DNA from: VGKP01 sp964578345
GTDB taxonomy: Archaea > Nanobdellota > Nanobdellia > Pacearchaeales > GW2011-AR1
NCBI GenBank assembly: GCA_964578345.1
Contig: CAZOCP010000003.1
Span: forward strand, 1-64,000
Length of the DNA: 64,000 nt
Direction of reading: 5' to 3'
Position numbers and translations under genes: made by a program
Shown: one piece after another, positions 24,987-33,970 of the stretch
How the letters are laid out: each line of letters starts with the position of its first letter
How positions within the stretch are numbered: position 1 is the stretch's first letter
Notes under the pieces: generated by a model
Told to the model about the DNA's origin: nothing
Databases searched by the model: none
The model's input: only the letters and a program-made list of their open reading frames with translations

Positions 24987-25742
24987 ATGAAGAAAGAAAC
25001 TAAAAACAAAATTGAATTATCTTTTATACTAGCAGAAAGCTGGTTTAAGTTAAAAAATGAGGGGAGTTATATAGGGATTTTTTGGTATTTGCTGAATCCT
25101 CTCCTTATTTTTTTGCTGCTTTACACAATATTTTCAAACAGTTTAGGAAAAAGTATACCTAACTATTCTCTTTATATATTTATAGGAATCAGCATATTTA
25201 ATCTATTCCAGCAGACAACGCAGGAAGCTACTAAAGTTATTTTCAATCATAGATGGATTATAAAATCTATCAATATTCCATCACTCTCTCTCATTGGTGC
25301 AACAGTAATCAAACAACTATATTCTCACACTATAGAAATAATTATAATAATAGCATTAATGATAATAGAAAAAGTGCCTTTGATTAATATAATCTTCTAC
25401 CCTCTAATTTTAATAATTTTCTGTCTTTTCATCTATGGAGTGTCTTTGGCTCTTGCTGCACTCACTGTATACTTCTTAGACCTAGAAAATATATGGTCAT
25501 TTGCAATGCGCTTGCTTTGGCTGGCAACTCCTATATTTTATAATCTAGAGGGTCATGCAATCAGTAAAATAAATTTAATAAACCCAATATACTATTTTAT
25601 AGAAATCAGCCGTAATTTATTAATAAATAGTTCTATATCCTGGACTCTCATTTTAGGCGCATTTATTTCAGCACTAGTTTCCCTGATAATTGGAAACTTT
25701 ATATTTTCTAAACTAAAAAATAAATTTGCAGAACACATATAA
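24987..25742 (+). CDS. ABC-2 type polysaccharide export permease (Wzm-like)
   Basis: 251 residues with the ABC2_membrane layout: an N-terminal amphipathic part (ILAESWFKLKNEGSYIGIFWYLLNP) and six hydrophobic helices. A W-x-x-x-S-I-N-I-P segment between TM2 and TM3 is typical of polysaccharide exporters. The ATPase gene follows with no gap (25743). Together they should export a lipid-linked or polymeric glycan built by the glycosyltransferases encoded just downstream on the opposite strand. Confidence 0.9.
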   Translation: MKKETKNKIELSFILAESWFKLKNEGSYIGIFWYLLNPLLIFLLLYTIFSNSLGKSIPNYSLYIFIGISIFNLFQQTTQEATKVIFNHRWIIKSINIPSLSLIGATVIKQLYSHTIEIIIIIALMIIEKVPLINIIFYPLILIIFCLFIYGVSLALAALTVYFLDLENIWSFAMRLLWLATPIFYNLEGHAISKINLINPIYYFIEISRNLLINSSISWTLILGAFISALVSLIIGNFIFSKLKNKFAEHI

Positions 25743-26471
25743 ATGGAAAGAATAAAAATAGAAAAAGTGAGCAAGACCTTTAACTTAAGCTTTAAAAAAA
25801 ACCAGACAGCTCTCCAAAGAACAGTTGCATTTTTTACAGAAAAAGAGCAGAAGAAAACACTTACAGTTCTTGAAAATGTATCTCTCTCCGTAAAATCAGG
25901 AGAAATAAAAGGATTAATAGGAAGCAACGGTTCAGGAAAAAGTACTTTATTAAGGATAATTGCAGGAATATATCCTCCAGACTCCGGAAAAATAACCAAT
26001 ACTGGAAAAGTAGTCTCAATTATTAATTTAACAAGCGGACTACAAGAAAGACTGACAATGAGAGAAAATATATTTCTATGTTGTACATTCTATGGATTAT
26101 CTATTAAAGAGACAAAAAATAAATTCGATTATATAGTTTCGTTCTCCGAATTAGAAAAATTTGTTGACACTAGGATATTTCAGTTCTCAAATGGAATGCT
26201 GCAGCGCCTTGCATTCTCAATTGCAGTAAATTGCTTTCCTGAGATCATGCTTCTTGATGAAGTATTTGAAGTAGGAGATGAGAAATTCAGGGAAAAAAGC
26301 TCTGAAGAAATAAAAAAACTTGCAAAACAAGGAGTGGCAATTTTATTGGTAAGCCATGATATGCATTTAATAGAAAAACATTGCCATAAAGTTATTTGGC
26401 TTAGCAATGGCAAGATTAAGAAGGAAGGAGAAACTAAAAAAGTAGTGAAAGGATATTTAGCAGAAAACTAA
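25743..26471 (+). CDS. ABC transporter ATP-binding protein for polysaccharide export (Wzt-like)
   Basis: 242 residues. Walker A is GSNGSGKST (about 61-69), Walker B is IMLLDEVFEVGD and the H-loop is LLVSHD. The signature segment FSNGMLQRLAFS departs from LSGGQ in the way seen in O-antigen/teichoic acid exporters. The E-V-G-D after Walker B is also typical of that group. It lacks the C-terminal carbohydrate-binding domain of some Wzt proteins, so substrate choice probably lies elsewhere. It ends four bases into the convergent glycosyltransferase gene. Confidence 0.93.
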   Translation: MERIKIEKVSKTFNLSFKKNQTALQRTVAFFTEKEQKKTLTVLENVSLSVKSGEIKGLIGSNGSGKSTLLRIIAGIYPPDSGKITNTGKVVSIINLTSGLQERLTMRENIFLCCTFYGLSIKETKNKFDYIVSFSELEKFVDTRIFQFSNGMLQRLAFSIAVNCFPEIMLLDEVFEVGDEKFREKSSEEIKKLAKQGVAILLVSHDMHLIEKHCHKVIWLSNGKIKKEGETKKVVKGYLAEN

Positions 26472-27349
26472 AGAAGGAAATTTCTTTCTAAATATCCTTT
26501 AAGAACACCTAAGCGCCAACCGCAGTCAAAAATAATATTAAAATAACTTTCAGAGATTGGTTTTCTAAATAATTCAGAAACTATCCACTTGGGATAGAAC
26601 AAATAAGACTTAAAAGAAATTCCGCTAAAAATAATCTCTTTACCAATAGATTCATCTAAAGAATAATGCTTTCGAAAAATTTTATAAATCCAATATCCTC
26701 TATTAAAATTTAGCCGTGCTGCTTTTAAAACTGTAGACTTATGATGATGTCCGACCCTCACATCAGGAATAAACTTTATATGGGCATGTTTTCTAGAGCG
26801 TAAATAAAAATCTACATCTTCTAAATTAAATATCATAGAATCAAACATTATTTTTTTAGCAAGAGATGTGAGAATTGCAAAATTTTTTGTGTCCAAATGC
26901 CTTATATATTCTCCAAGTACAAACTGTCTCAAAAATTCTTTATTTGCACGCTGAATTTGCCTTGTTGAATAACTTTGAATAACATCTTTTTCATACCCCA
27001 TAGTAATTTTGGCGTATTCTTCACGAATAGGCTTTGTTAATTCAAAAAGCCAATTTTTAGGAATTATACAATCTGAATCGGTCATTGCAATAATTTTTCC
27101 ATGGGCGGCTCTAATCCCGGCATTTCGCGCAGCTCCACGAGAACGAAATGGTTCAAAAATATATCTAACTTTTTTATTCTGGCGGGAAAATCTCTCAATA
27201 ATTTCTTTTGTCTTATCAGTTGAATTATTATCTACGGCAATAACTTCATAATTTCTATAAGTTTGGCTGAGAATAGAAGACAAACATTTTTCTAAAGTCT
27301 CGCCCCCATTAAAAACAGGAATAACTGCTGAAATTTTAGGATTTTTCAT
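26468..27349 (-). CDS. Family 2 glycosyltransferase
   Basis: 293 residues from the preferred Met at 27349 (MKNPKISAVIP); an upstream ATG at 27391 adds 14 basic residues and would lengthen the overlap with the neighbour. The GT-A core is clear: ISAVIPVFNGGETLEKCL, VDNNSTDKT, GAARNAGI and the D-x-D in MTDSDC. It transfers a sugar from a nucleotide donor to a growing glycan on the cytoplasmic face. It is the last gene of the minus-strand glycan operon and convergent with the ABC exporter. Confidence 0.9.
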   Translation of the reverse strand: MKNPKISAVIPVFNGGETLEKCLSSILSQTYRNYEVIAVDNNSTDKTKEIIERFSRQNKKVRYIFEPFRSRGAARNAGIRAAHGKIIAMTDSDCIIPKNWLFELTKPIREEYAKITMGYEKDVIQSYSTRQIQRANKEFLRQFVLGEYIRHLDTKNFAILTSLAKKIMFDSMIFNLEDVDFYLRSRKHAHIKFIPDVRVGHHHKSTVLKAARLNFNRGYWIYKIFRKHYSLDESIGKEIIFSGISFKSYLFYPKWIVSELFRKPISESYFNIIFDCGWRLGVLKGYLERNFLL

Positions 27350-28424
27350 AAATCTTCTCTTTAATTTTTTTAATAAAAATTTTTGTATCAAACTTTTTAG
27401 CCTGTTTTAAACAGTCATTCTTATATATAAAAGGATTCTCTCCTATTTTATTAATAGCTGATTTAAGTGTTGAAACATTAATATCATCAATTAAGATTCC
27501 TGTTTTACCATTTACAATACTTTCTTTATACCCTCCTTCATTAGGTGCTATTACCGGTTTTCCCGATGCCATAGCTTCTACTGCATTCATGCCAAAATCT
27601 TCGTTGTGTGACGTAGTGATAAAACCTTTGCATGTTGCGTACAGCTCTCTCAATCTATCAGCATCCACCCAGCTCAAAATTTTCACATGAGAAGGAGCGA
27701 TGCGCTTGATATATGAAACATATTGCTGAAAATGAGCAGACTGCTCATAACTCCCTACTACAACCAATTGTTCTTGGGGAAGCTGAGCAAACGCGTGCAT
27801 CTGCAAATCAATTCTCTTATGAGCAATAAGTCTATTCACACTCAACCAGAAATCTCCATTTTTCTGATAATAAAAAAGCGAAGTATCTATAGGGGGATAT
27901 ACCACTAAGGCATTTCTTCCAAGATAACGATGAATTCTTACTTGTACGTTCTTCGAATTACAAACTATTTTATCAACTTCTCTCACATATTTTCTATACA
28001 AAGACCTGTTCCAAAATACCCAAGCATCGAAAGGCCAGCGCTTATACCATTCAACAATGTAAGTTCGAGTGTAATGGTATAAATCCCATAGCTCTCGCGG
28101 AGGTGAATGCACATACCAAAGATTAGGTTTATTCTGTAAAGCACCAGACACTGCCCAATCCCCTCCAATAATATAAAAATCATATTTTTTTCCAAGATTC
28201 AGAGTTCTAAACCGAAACAAGGCCATTTGCTGACGAAAAGGAGCCTGAAGAGGTATACTCCCTATAGAAATAACTTTCACATTAGCAAACCCCATTTTTC
28301 GTATCTTCTCTCTATCAATATTAGTTGTGTATATATCGGCTCGTAATTCTCGAGCTAAGGTCAAACACACCATCTCTGCACCTCCGATGTTGTCCATAAA
28401 ATTATGGAAGATAGCTATCTTCAT
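27336..28424 (-). CDS. Family 4 glycosyltransferase
   Basis: 362 residues with the GT-B plan. The N-terminal domain starts MKIAIFHNFMDNIGGAEMV with the G-G-A-E donor/acceptor loop. The C-terminal Rossmann domain holds the E-x7-E element in EDFGMNAVEAMASGKPVIAP. It probably adds one sugar of the surface glycan. Its C-terminus overlaps the start of the GT2 gene. Confidence 0.9.
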   Translation of the reverse strand: MKIAIFHNFMDNIGGAEMVCLTLARELRADIYTTNIDREKIRKMGFANVKVISIGSIPLQAPFRQQMALFRFRTLNLGKKYDFYIIGGDWAVSGALQNKPNLWYVHSPPRELWDLYHYTRTYIVEWYKRWPFDAWVFWNRSLYRKYVREVDKIVCNSKNVQVRIHRYLGRNALVVYPPIDTSLFYYQKNGDFWLSVNRLIAHKRIDLQMHAFAQLPQEQLVVVGSYEQSAHFQQYVSYIKRIAPSHVKILSWVDADRLRELYATCKGFITTSHNEDFGMNAVEAMASGKPVIAPNEGGYKESIVNGKTGILIDDINVSTLKSAINKIGENPFIYKNDCLKQAKKFDTKIFIKKIKEKIYEKS

Positions 28425-28480
28425 AGAAGCTCTGCCAACTCTGCCCCTTTATTAAATTGCATTGTATTGAAGTCTATAAT

Positions 28481-29743
28481 TCATTTTATCATATTTAGGA
28501 GAGTTGATATGTTCTTCTTATTTAATTTCTGATAATTTTTTGAAAATTTATAGGCTCCTGTTGTTAGATTTCTATAAAGCTTATGGTCAGTAAGTATTCT
28601 GATTACTGCGTTTGAAAAAGATTCAGGGTCATCTGCAACCAAAAATGCTTTGTTCTTTCTATCTAAACCTTCGGCACTATGAGATGTCATAACTATCGGC
28701 TTGGAATAACTGAGCGCTTCAACAACTTTTATTTTCAAGCCAGTACCTACATAAAGCGGGCTTATCACCACATCAGCACTATCATAAAATTTCGCAATGT
28801 TTTTTACTTCCCCTAATACCTTACAGCCTTCTACTGCTTTAATTTTATGGCCTATATTCCCTGCTAAAATAAGTCTTACATTTGGCAAATGCATTTTTAT
28901 CCTGGAAAAAATATTTTTAATAAAAAAGTTTACACCATGAATATTTGCTTTATTTCCTGATCCTAAAAAAGCAATATTGTTTCCTACTTTAGTTTTTTGA
29001 GGTTTTTTTAAGGAAGTGATATGTCCTATTATAATCACGGGCTTTTTTGTCAAGGTTCTCAAGAATTTTGCTTCTTCTTTTTGGATAGCAATAATTATAT
29101 CCGCTCTTTTAATGCCTCTCGCCTCTTCTGATATTGTTGTCGAAAAAAAATCTTCAAATATTCTTTTCTTGCTATATTTTTTATTTCTATTTGTAAATAC
29201 ATCATGAGTATCTATAATCTTAACCACTTCATTGCCTACCGCCTCTAATGCTCTTGACATAAATACATATTCAACCATTATAGCATCATAAATATATTTT
29301 GCATGCATTTTTTTAATCCTGTAATCAAGACTAATATCATAAAATCTGTCTAAACCTGTATTTTTTCTTTTCATAGGGTATAGAGTAGAAAAAGCATCTG
29401 GAAAATAAGGCTTGAGTTCCCTATATAACTCTGAAAAATATTTTTTAATAAGTTTTCCTGCTATTCCAGAAGTGTAGTGAAAAAGAGCATCGGCACGCTG
29501 AAAAAAGTTAGGAGAATTAAGAGGAACATACACAAAATTATCCCAAAATAATTTCATAGCCGGAATATCTGGTTTTCTCTCCACATGGTTGCTGTGACGC
29601 TCACGATCCCAATAAAGAAAATGAACTTCATAACCTCTTTTTTGTATTGATGATGCAAGAGCGTAAATGCGTGCACGGTTTCCTGCATTTTGTGGATGGC
29701 TGGGAGTAGGTGAAATAATAAGAATTCTTTTCCGCTCTTTCAT
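28481..29743 (-). CDS. Glycosyltransferase, GT4-like with divergent N-terminal domain
   Basis: 420 residues. It starts KRILIISPTPSHPQNAGNRARIYALASSIQKRG, the N-terminal lobe of GT-B enzymes. A later donor-binding segment GTGLKIKVVEALSYSKPIVMT carries the K-x2-V-V-E pattern. Residues 100-180 are not typical and may bind a specific acceptor. It lies between the DPM1-like enzyme and the GT4 enzyme in the same direction, so it belongs to the same glycan locus. Confidence 0.85.
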   Translation of the reverse strand: MKERKRILIISPTPSHPQNAGNRARIYALASSIQKRGYEVHFLYWDRERHSNHVERKPDIPAMKLFWDNFVYVPLNSPNFFQRADALFHYTSGIAGKLIKKYFSELYRELKPYFPDAFSTLYPMKRKNTGLDRFYDISLDYRIKKMHAKYIYDAIMVEYVFMSRALEAVGNEVVKIIDTHDVFTNRNKKYSKKRIFEDFFSTTISEEARGIKRADIIIAIQKEEAKFLRTLTKKPVIIIGHITSLKKPQKTKVGNNIAFLGSGNKANIHGVNFFIKNIFSRIKMHLPNVRLILAGNIGHKIKAVEGCKVLGEVKNIAKFYDSADVVISPLYVGTGLKIKVVEALSYSKPIVMTSHSAEGLDRKNKAFLVADDPESFSNAVIRILTDHKLYRNLTTGAYKFSKNYQKLNKKNISTLLNMIK

Positions 29744-29814
29744 TATCTTTAATAGTTTTTCCTTTTATAAGTTTATTCATGAATATAAATCAACAATAAA
29801 TCTATGTGTAAATC

Positions 29815-30966
29815 TTAGTGCCTCTTTATTCCCAGCACGCTCAGCATAAAACCAGAAAAAAAGGTTTGCACTCCTAAAACCACTAAAGTCAGAGCAATAA
29901 TTGCATTTTTTACTTCTTGTAACTCACCAAAACCACTCTGCAACCACTGGATAAAAATAGACAAGTACATAATAGCGCTAATACCAGCCATAGCTAAACC
30001 ACTCATGAGCGCTTTTTCTAAAGTTATATGCCTGAGAAAAAAAGCCATAGAACTGCTCTTCTCTTCTAAGTAAATCATAGAATAAGTTTTAGCAAAAAAT
30101 CCAAAGAAGATAAGTTGATAACCGACGATGATAAGCATAGAAGAAAGAAACATAGGATGATAGAATAACTCTACACCAACAACCCGTCCTCCACCTAAAT
30201 AGAGTATAAGCATACTCACTAGACCTAAAAGAAAAAGTCCAATGCCTGGCAGCAGAAAAAGGTAGAGAGGGCTGTACAATAATAAGAAACGCAAATGTCT
30301 CCATCCATCAGAGAGCGTCTTCAACTTAGACCGCCCGCACCGACGATGATAAACAATAGGAAGCTCTGCTATGGTAAGTTTTTTCTTGACTGCCTGTACA
30401 ATCATCTCTGAAGCAAATTCCATTCCTGTCGTATGCAAAGACAATTTTTTCCATGCACCCTTGGTGATAGCCCGCATCCCACAATGCACATCCTTCACCT
30501 TTGCACTAAAAAAGAGCCGCAGAAGAAAGGAAAGCGCAGGATTTCCAATCCATTTATGTGTAAGAGGCATCGCGCCTTTCTCCATCTTTCCTGCAAACCG
30601 ATCGCCAACAACCATATCTGCTCCCTGCCGCAATGCATCAACAAAACGAGGAATCTCAGCAAAATCATAGCTCCCGTCTGCATCAGCAAGAAACAAATAC
30701 TTTCCTCTCGCAGCTTTCAGTCCTTCCATACAAGCAATACCATAACCTTCCTTATCATGCTTTACCACTCTCGCTCCCAAACGTCTGGAAATATTTGGAG
30801 AAGAATCAGAAGAAGAATCAGAAACAATTATCTCTCCAATAATATTATTCTCTCTAAAAACTTTCTTAATTAATTGTATACACCCGCCAACTGCTTCCTC
30901 TTCATCCCTGCACGGCAAAATCACGCTTACTTCAGGAACCCCATCTAAAAAATTTCTATTCACCAT
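29815..30966 (-). CDS. Dolichol-phosphate mannosyltransferase-like GT2 with C-terminal TM helices
   Basis: 383 residues from the preferred start at 30966 (MVNRNFLDGVPEVSVILP). An upstream ATG at 31002 lies before a TATA-like TTTATATAAT, so it would not be transcribed. GT-A features are VSVILPCRDEEEAVGGC, VVKHDKEGYGIACMEGL and the D-x-D LADADGSYD. The DPM1/GtrB signature VKDVHCGMRAI is present. Four C-terminal helices (about 225-380) anchor it. It should make polyprenyl-phosphate-linked sugars for lumen-side (outside) transferases such as the GT-C-like gene upstream. Confidence 0.9.
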   Translation of the reverse strand: MVNRNFLDGVPEVSVILPCRDEEEAVGGCIQLIKKVFRENNIIGEIIVSDSSSDSSPNISRRLGARVVKHDKEGYGIACMEGLKAARGKYLFLADADGSYDFAEIPRFVDALRQGADMVVGDRFAGKMEKGAMPLTHKWIGNPALSFLLRLFFSAKVKDVHCGMRAITKGAWKKLSLHTTGMEFASEMIVQAVKKKLTIAELPIVYHRRCGRSKLKTLSDGWRHLRFLLLYSPLYLFLLPGIGLFLLGLVSMLILYLGGGRVVGVELFYHPMFLSSMLIIVGYQLIFFGFFAKTYSMIYLEEKSSSMAFFLRHITLEKALMSGLAMAGISAIMYLSIFIQWLQSGFGELQEVKNAIIALTLVVLGVQTFFSGFMLSVLGIKRH

Positions 30967-31010
30967 TTTAACTAATAAATATATTATATAAATATTATTC
31001 AATCAAAAAC

Positions 31011-32444
31011 TCATCTCTTATATACATATCTTCTGTTATTAAAGACTAATTCCCAGCCGCAGTCAATCGGTTCCCTTGAAAAAACATATTCAACCTCCTG
31101 CTCTTCAAGAATATCTTCTTTTACATCGCATTCAGAAGAAAAAAACAAATCAACTGCTTCTCCATTGCCATAAAAATATAAAGCTCCGACAGGTTCATGC
31201 CCAGTCAATGCATAGAGTGCATTTGAAACATCTTTCGGAGCCATAACTTTAGTATGTTTAAGTTCAGATAAATAATCTAAAGCTTCAAGGTCAGAATCCT
31301 CAATTAAATGATATATTTTAAGGCCAGAAGGCAGCTCATAATAAGAAACAAAAGAAGATAAAAGGAAAAGCACAATTAAAAGAAAAGATAAAAATCTATT
31401 AAAAATAAATTTAGCATTAGATATATAGTATTTGTTGCTCGCAAATTTTTCAATTATTAAATTCATTCCAAAAGCACTAAGCAATGGAAGACTAAGTGCA
31501 AAATAATATAAATTTCTCTGATAGGGAGAAAAATAAGAAACATCTATCACTCTATATAAAAAAATAGATAAAAGAAGCATAAGAGGCCAAAATAAATAAG
31601 TAATATAAGAAACTCTTTTCAATTTAGAAAAAACAAGATAAAAAAATCCTATAAAAGCCAGAAAATATCCTATTAAACTATAAATCTCAAAAAAAGAATT
31701 ATCAAGCTCGAAGATAGTCCAGCCTGTTTTAAATTGTAAGGCAGAAAAGATATTTATAAATAACTCAGAAAAATTTAGATTAAACAATTGTTTGTAAAAT
31801 AACGCTCCGGTAACAGGGATAAAAATAAATAAAGAGAAAAATTTCCACTCTTTAAATATATATGAACGGTAGTAAAAAGCTGTGAAAATTAAAAACATAG
31901 CTGAAAAAAAAACAGATATAGAGTGTACAAAAATAAGAAAAAACATAATTCCAAAACTGATGAGAATATATTTCTTATTTTCACGCGCTAATCCTTCACT
32001 AAAAAAATGTATATACAAAAAAATAAATGGTATCGAGAAAGTTAAAGGTGTAAAAAACCACAATCCTAAGATATTAACATTTGATTTAATTGATGCGAAA
32101 AAAATCATGGCGAAAAAAGAAATCCAGAAATTTCTGCTCTTCTTCATAACAACATAAAAAAGAGTCAAGCTGGAAAAAACAGCCCATATTGCAGGCAGAA
32201 ACTTATACACTGAAATTAAATCAAAAAATTTTGACAATAAATATAAAAATAAATGAAATCCTATTTCTAGCCCAAAGCTCCCAGATGTATATTCTCCGCT
32301 TCCTAATTTCAAAGCCTCAGTTATATGATGCCATTCATCAACATGCAAAGGATAAGGATAAGAAAAATGAGGGGCATAAACTAGAAAAAATATTCCAATT
32401 CCTGCTAAAATAACTAAAAAATATTTATATCTATCAATTATCAT
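31011..32444 (-). CDS. GT-C-type membrane glycosyltransferase (putative)
   Basis: 477 residues with about ten to twelve hydrophobic helices. The first outside loop carries YPLHVDEWHHITEAL, with the acidic D-E pair and His typical of GT-C enzymes such as PMT/ArnT relatives. A soluble C-terminal domain of about 90 residues (DLEALDYLSELKHTKVMAPKDV) faces outside. These enzymes use polyprenyl-phosphate sugars, consistent with the adjacent DPM1-like gene. Substrate unknown. Confidence 0.8.
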   Translation of the reverse strand: MIIDRYKYFLVILAGIGIFFLVYAPHFSYPYPLHVDEWHHITEALKLGSGEYTSGSFGLEIGFHLFLYLLSKFFDLISVYKFLPAIWAVFSSLTLFYVVMKKSRNFWISFFAMIFFASIKSNVNILGLWFFTPLTFSIPFIFLYIHFFSEGLARENKKYILISFGIMFFLIFVHSISVFFSAMFLIFTAFYYRSYIFKEWKFFSLFIFIPVTGALFYKQLFNLNFSELFINIFSALQFKTGWTIFELDNSFFEIYSLIGYFLAFIGFFYLVFSKLKRVSYITYLFWPLMLLLSIFLYRVIDVSYFSPYQRNLYYFALSLPLLSAFGMNLIIEKFASNKYYISNAKFIFNRFLSFLLIVLFLLSSFVSYYELPSGLKIYHLIEDSDLEALDYLSELKHTKVMAPKDVSNALYALTGHEPVGALYFYGNGEAVDLFFSSECDVKEDILEEQEVEYVFSREPIDCGWELVFNNRRYVYKR

Positions 32445-32476
32445 TTAATAATTCCGAATCATTAATATAAATAAGT

Positions 32477-32506
32477 TTTGAGCTGCGGCCCTTCGCAGCC
32501 AAAAAT
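32477..32506. repeat. Hairpin upstream of the GT-C gene
   Basis: TTTTGAGCTGCG...CGCAGCCAAAAA forms a 6-bp GC stem extended by A/T pairs. It lies near the 5' end of the glycan operon and at the 3' side of the RelE-like gene. Confidence 0.5.
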
Positions 32507-32579
32507 TCACTGAGTATTAAAGTTCGCGGCTCCCTAAATCATAAAAGTCGAAGGGTTTTTAACCTTGAATCAATTTCTA

Positions 32580-32830
32580 TTACTCATATACGCGTTCTCT
32601 TTTATCAATCTTGACAATACCTATCTGTTTATGAACATAATCTACTTCATATAGGATTCTTACTTTTCCAACTCGTATCCTAAAAAGACTATCTCCTTCT
32701 ATTCGTTTCATATCGTGTGGAAAAGGGTTGTTTTGCAACTCTTCTAATTTCTCCGCTATTCTTCTCACAAGCACCTTATCAGTATTTTTAGAAATTTAAG
32801 GGCTTGGTTTGAATAGAATAGCTCAAACAT
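32580..32830 (-). pseudogene. RelE/ParE-family toxin broken by a one-base frameshift
   Basis: The start ATG at 32828-32830 overlaps the antitoxin stop (TAATG). From there the frame reads MFELFYSNQALKFLK, a standard RelE N-terminus, then runs into stops. The remainder (VLVRRIAEKLEELQNNPFPHDMKRI...GKVRILYEVDYVHKQIGIVKI) is the rest of a RelE protein, one frame away. A run of five A (minus strand, about 32785-32789) would need six to join the frames. Total length is 84 codons minus one base. Either a real inactivation or a homopolymer error in the assembly. Confidence 0.75.
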
Positions 32831-33030
32831 TATAGCCCAAGTTCTTTTTTAAGTTGTTTGTGCGAAATAAACTTTCCTTCCTTCTTCTCTGCGTGATATG
32901 CTCGCAAAGCCTCGATATCTTCTCCAGTAAGTGAAGTATCTTCTAAGTATTCTTTCAAATAAGTAATATCAGCTTCCAATTTAGCCAACTTTGCTAAAAT
33001 TTCTTTGTTAACATTCATTGATTGTTCCAT
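32830..33030 (-). CDS. Antitoxin-like partner of RelE
   Basis: 66 residues. A helical, acidic protein (NKEILAKLAKLEADITYLKEYLED) with the C-terminal tail KEGKFISHKQLKKELGL, a common end of small RelB-like antitoxins that pair with RelE. Its stop overlaps the toxin start by one base, so translation is coupled. If the toxin is truly frameshifted, this gene may be an orphan antitoxin. Confidence 0.7.
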   Translation of the reverse strand: MEQSMNVNKEILAKLAKLEADITYLKEYLEDTSLTGEDIEALRAYHAEKKEGKFISHKQLKKELGL

Positions 33031-33090
33031 ACTCTTTTTATGACTCTAAAGTTTTTAAACTCTTTCTTTGCATTTTATGGTCTAAATCAC

Positions 33091-33150
33091 AAAACCCCGG
33101 GGTTTTTAACTTTAATTTCTAAATAGTAACAAATAGAAAGGTTTAAATAT
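33091..33150. promoter_or_regulatory. Conserved upstream region of copy B
   Basis: A perfect 16-bp palindrome AAAACCCCGGGGTTTT (33091-33106), then the inverted repeat TTTCTAAATA-GTAAC-AAATAGAAA and a TATA-like GTTTAAATAT about 25 bases before the ATG. The transcript is therefore probably leaderless. The same blocks precede copy A in inverted orientation. Confidence 0.7.
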
Positions 33151-33170
33151 CTCTTATTCTCAAAAAAAGC

Positions 33171-33959
33171 ATGACATATGAAGCACAAAAGATAGGAACG
33201 GTAGAAGGCTTGGGAGATATTTACTATGTAGCTGCGCCTTTAGATGAGCAATTGCGAGCTTTTGCAGATAAAGGCATTCATACACTTGCTGCTCCTGATG
33301 AAGTTGCTCAAATATATTTAGCTGGTGTTTCTGAAGATTACTCAAGAACAAGCATGGTATTTATTGTACTAAAGGGCGGAAAAACTATTTTAGTTAGAGA
33401 CTCTATTTTGATGGCTCCTTTAATGGCTTTTGCTGCTGTTAGAGATCATGCAAGTGGAAGGTATTTTGAGACAAGTAAGGGGGTTTATGAGGCAGCTGAA
33501 GCGCTCGCAAGAAGCCAAGAATCTATGGCTCCTGAAGACAGAAGCACACTTATTGTTTCACGAGAGGAAGATTTGACTTTAACTCCTGAAATGCCTGAAT
33601 CTCAGTTCATCTTTAGAAAGCAAACTAAGCCTTACTTTGATAAATTCAATAAAAAAGCAATAAATTTCTATAATCCTCACGGATATTCAAATAGTCGGGC
33701 AATTATTAATTACATGTGGTTTGGCTCTCCTCCGAACAATCGTGATCTAGATTGTAGTCTCTTGGGCTTGGACAAAAAAAGAGCGGCTTATGGGGTGTTG
33801 AGAACTGCTGAAGGCACTTCGCAAAGAATTTCTGGAGCAGAAGTTAGCATTTCTGCACTATCTTTAGCAGAAGTCCTAGAGTTTTCAAGAAGATATGTTT
33901 CAGAAGCAGCGAGAGATGAGTATGAGTCTGGGATAAGGTCTATTTTTTTTAAGAAATAA
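33171..33959 (+). CDS. Three-copy family protein, copy B (function unknown)
   Basis: 262 residues. Nearly identical to copy A over the first 140 residues and apparently identical over the last 55 (YGVLRTAEGTSQRISGAE and onward). A different centre (KKAINFYNPHGYSNSRAIINYMWFGS) replaces the KQTKPYFDRF duplication of copy A. The identical 3' segment (33783-33972) continues past the stop codon. No membrane segment or known catalytic motif. It is convergent with cdc48, 12 bases apart. Confidence 0.8.
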   Translation: MTYEAQKIGTVEGLGDIYYVAAPLDEQLRAFADKGIHTLAAPDEVAQIYLAGVSEDYSRTSMVFIVLKGGKTILVRDSILMAPLMAFAAVRDHASGRYFETSKGVYEAAEALARSQESMAPEDRSTLIVSREEDLTLTPEMPESQFIFRKQTKPYFDKFNKKAINFYNPHGYSNSRAIINYMWFGSPPNNRDLDCSLLGLDKKRAAYGVLRTAEGTSQRISGAEVSISALSLAEVLEFSRRYVSEAARDEYESGIRSIFFKK

Positions 33960-33970
33960 TTATAAACTAT

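Noticed and set aside
27723..28195. Open frames inside glycosyltransferase genes on the other strand or other frames
   Set aside because: They are shadows of well-supported glycosyltransferases, with no family features of their own.
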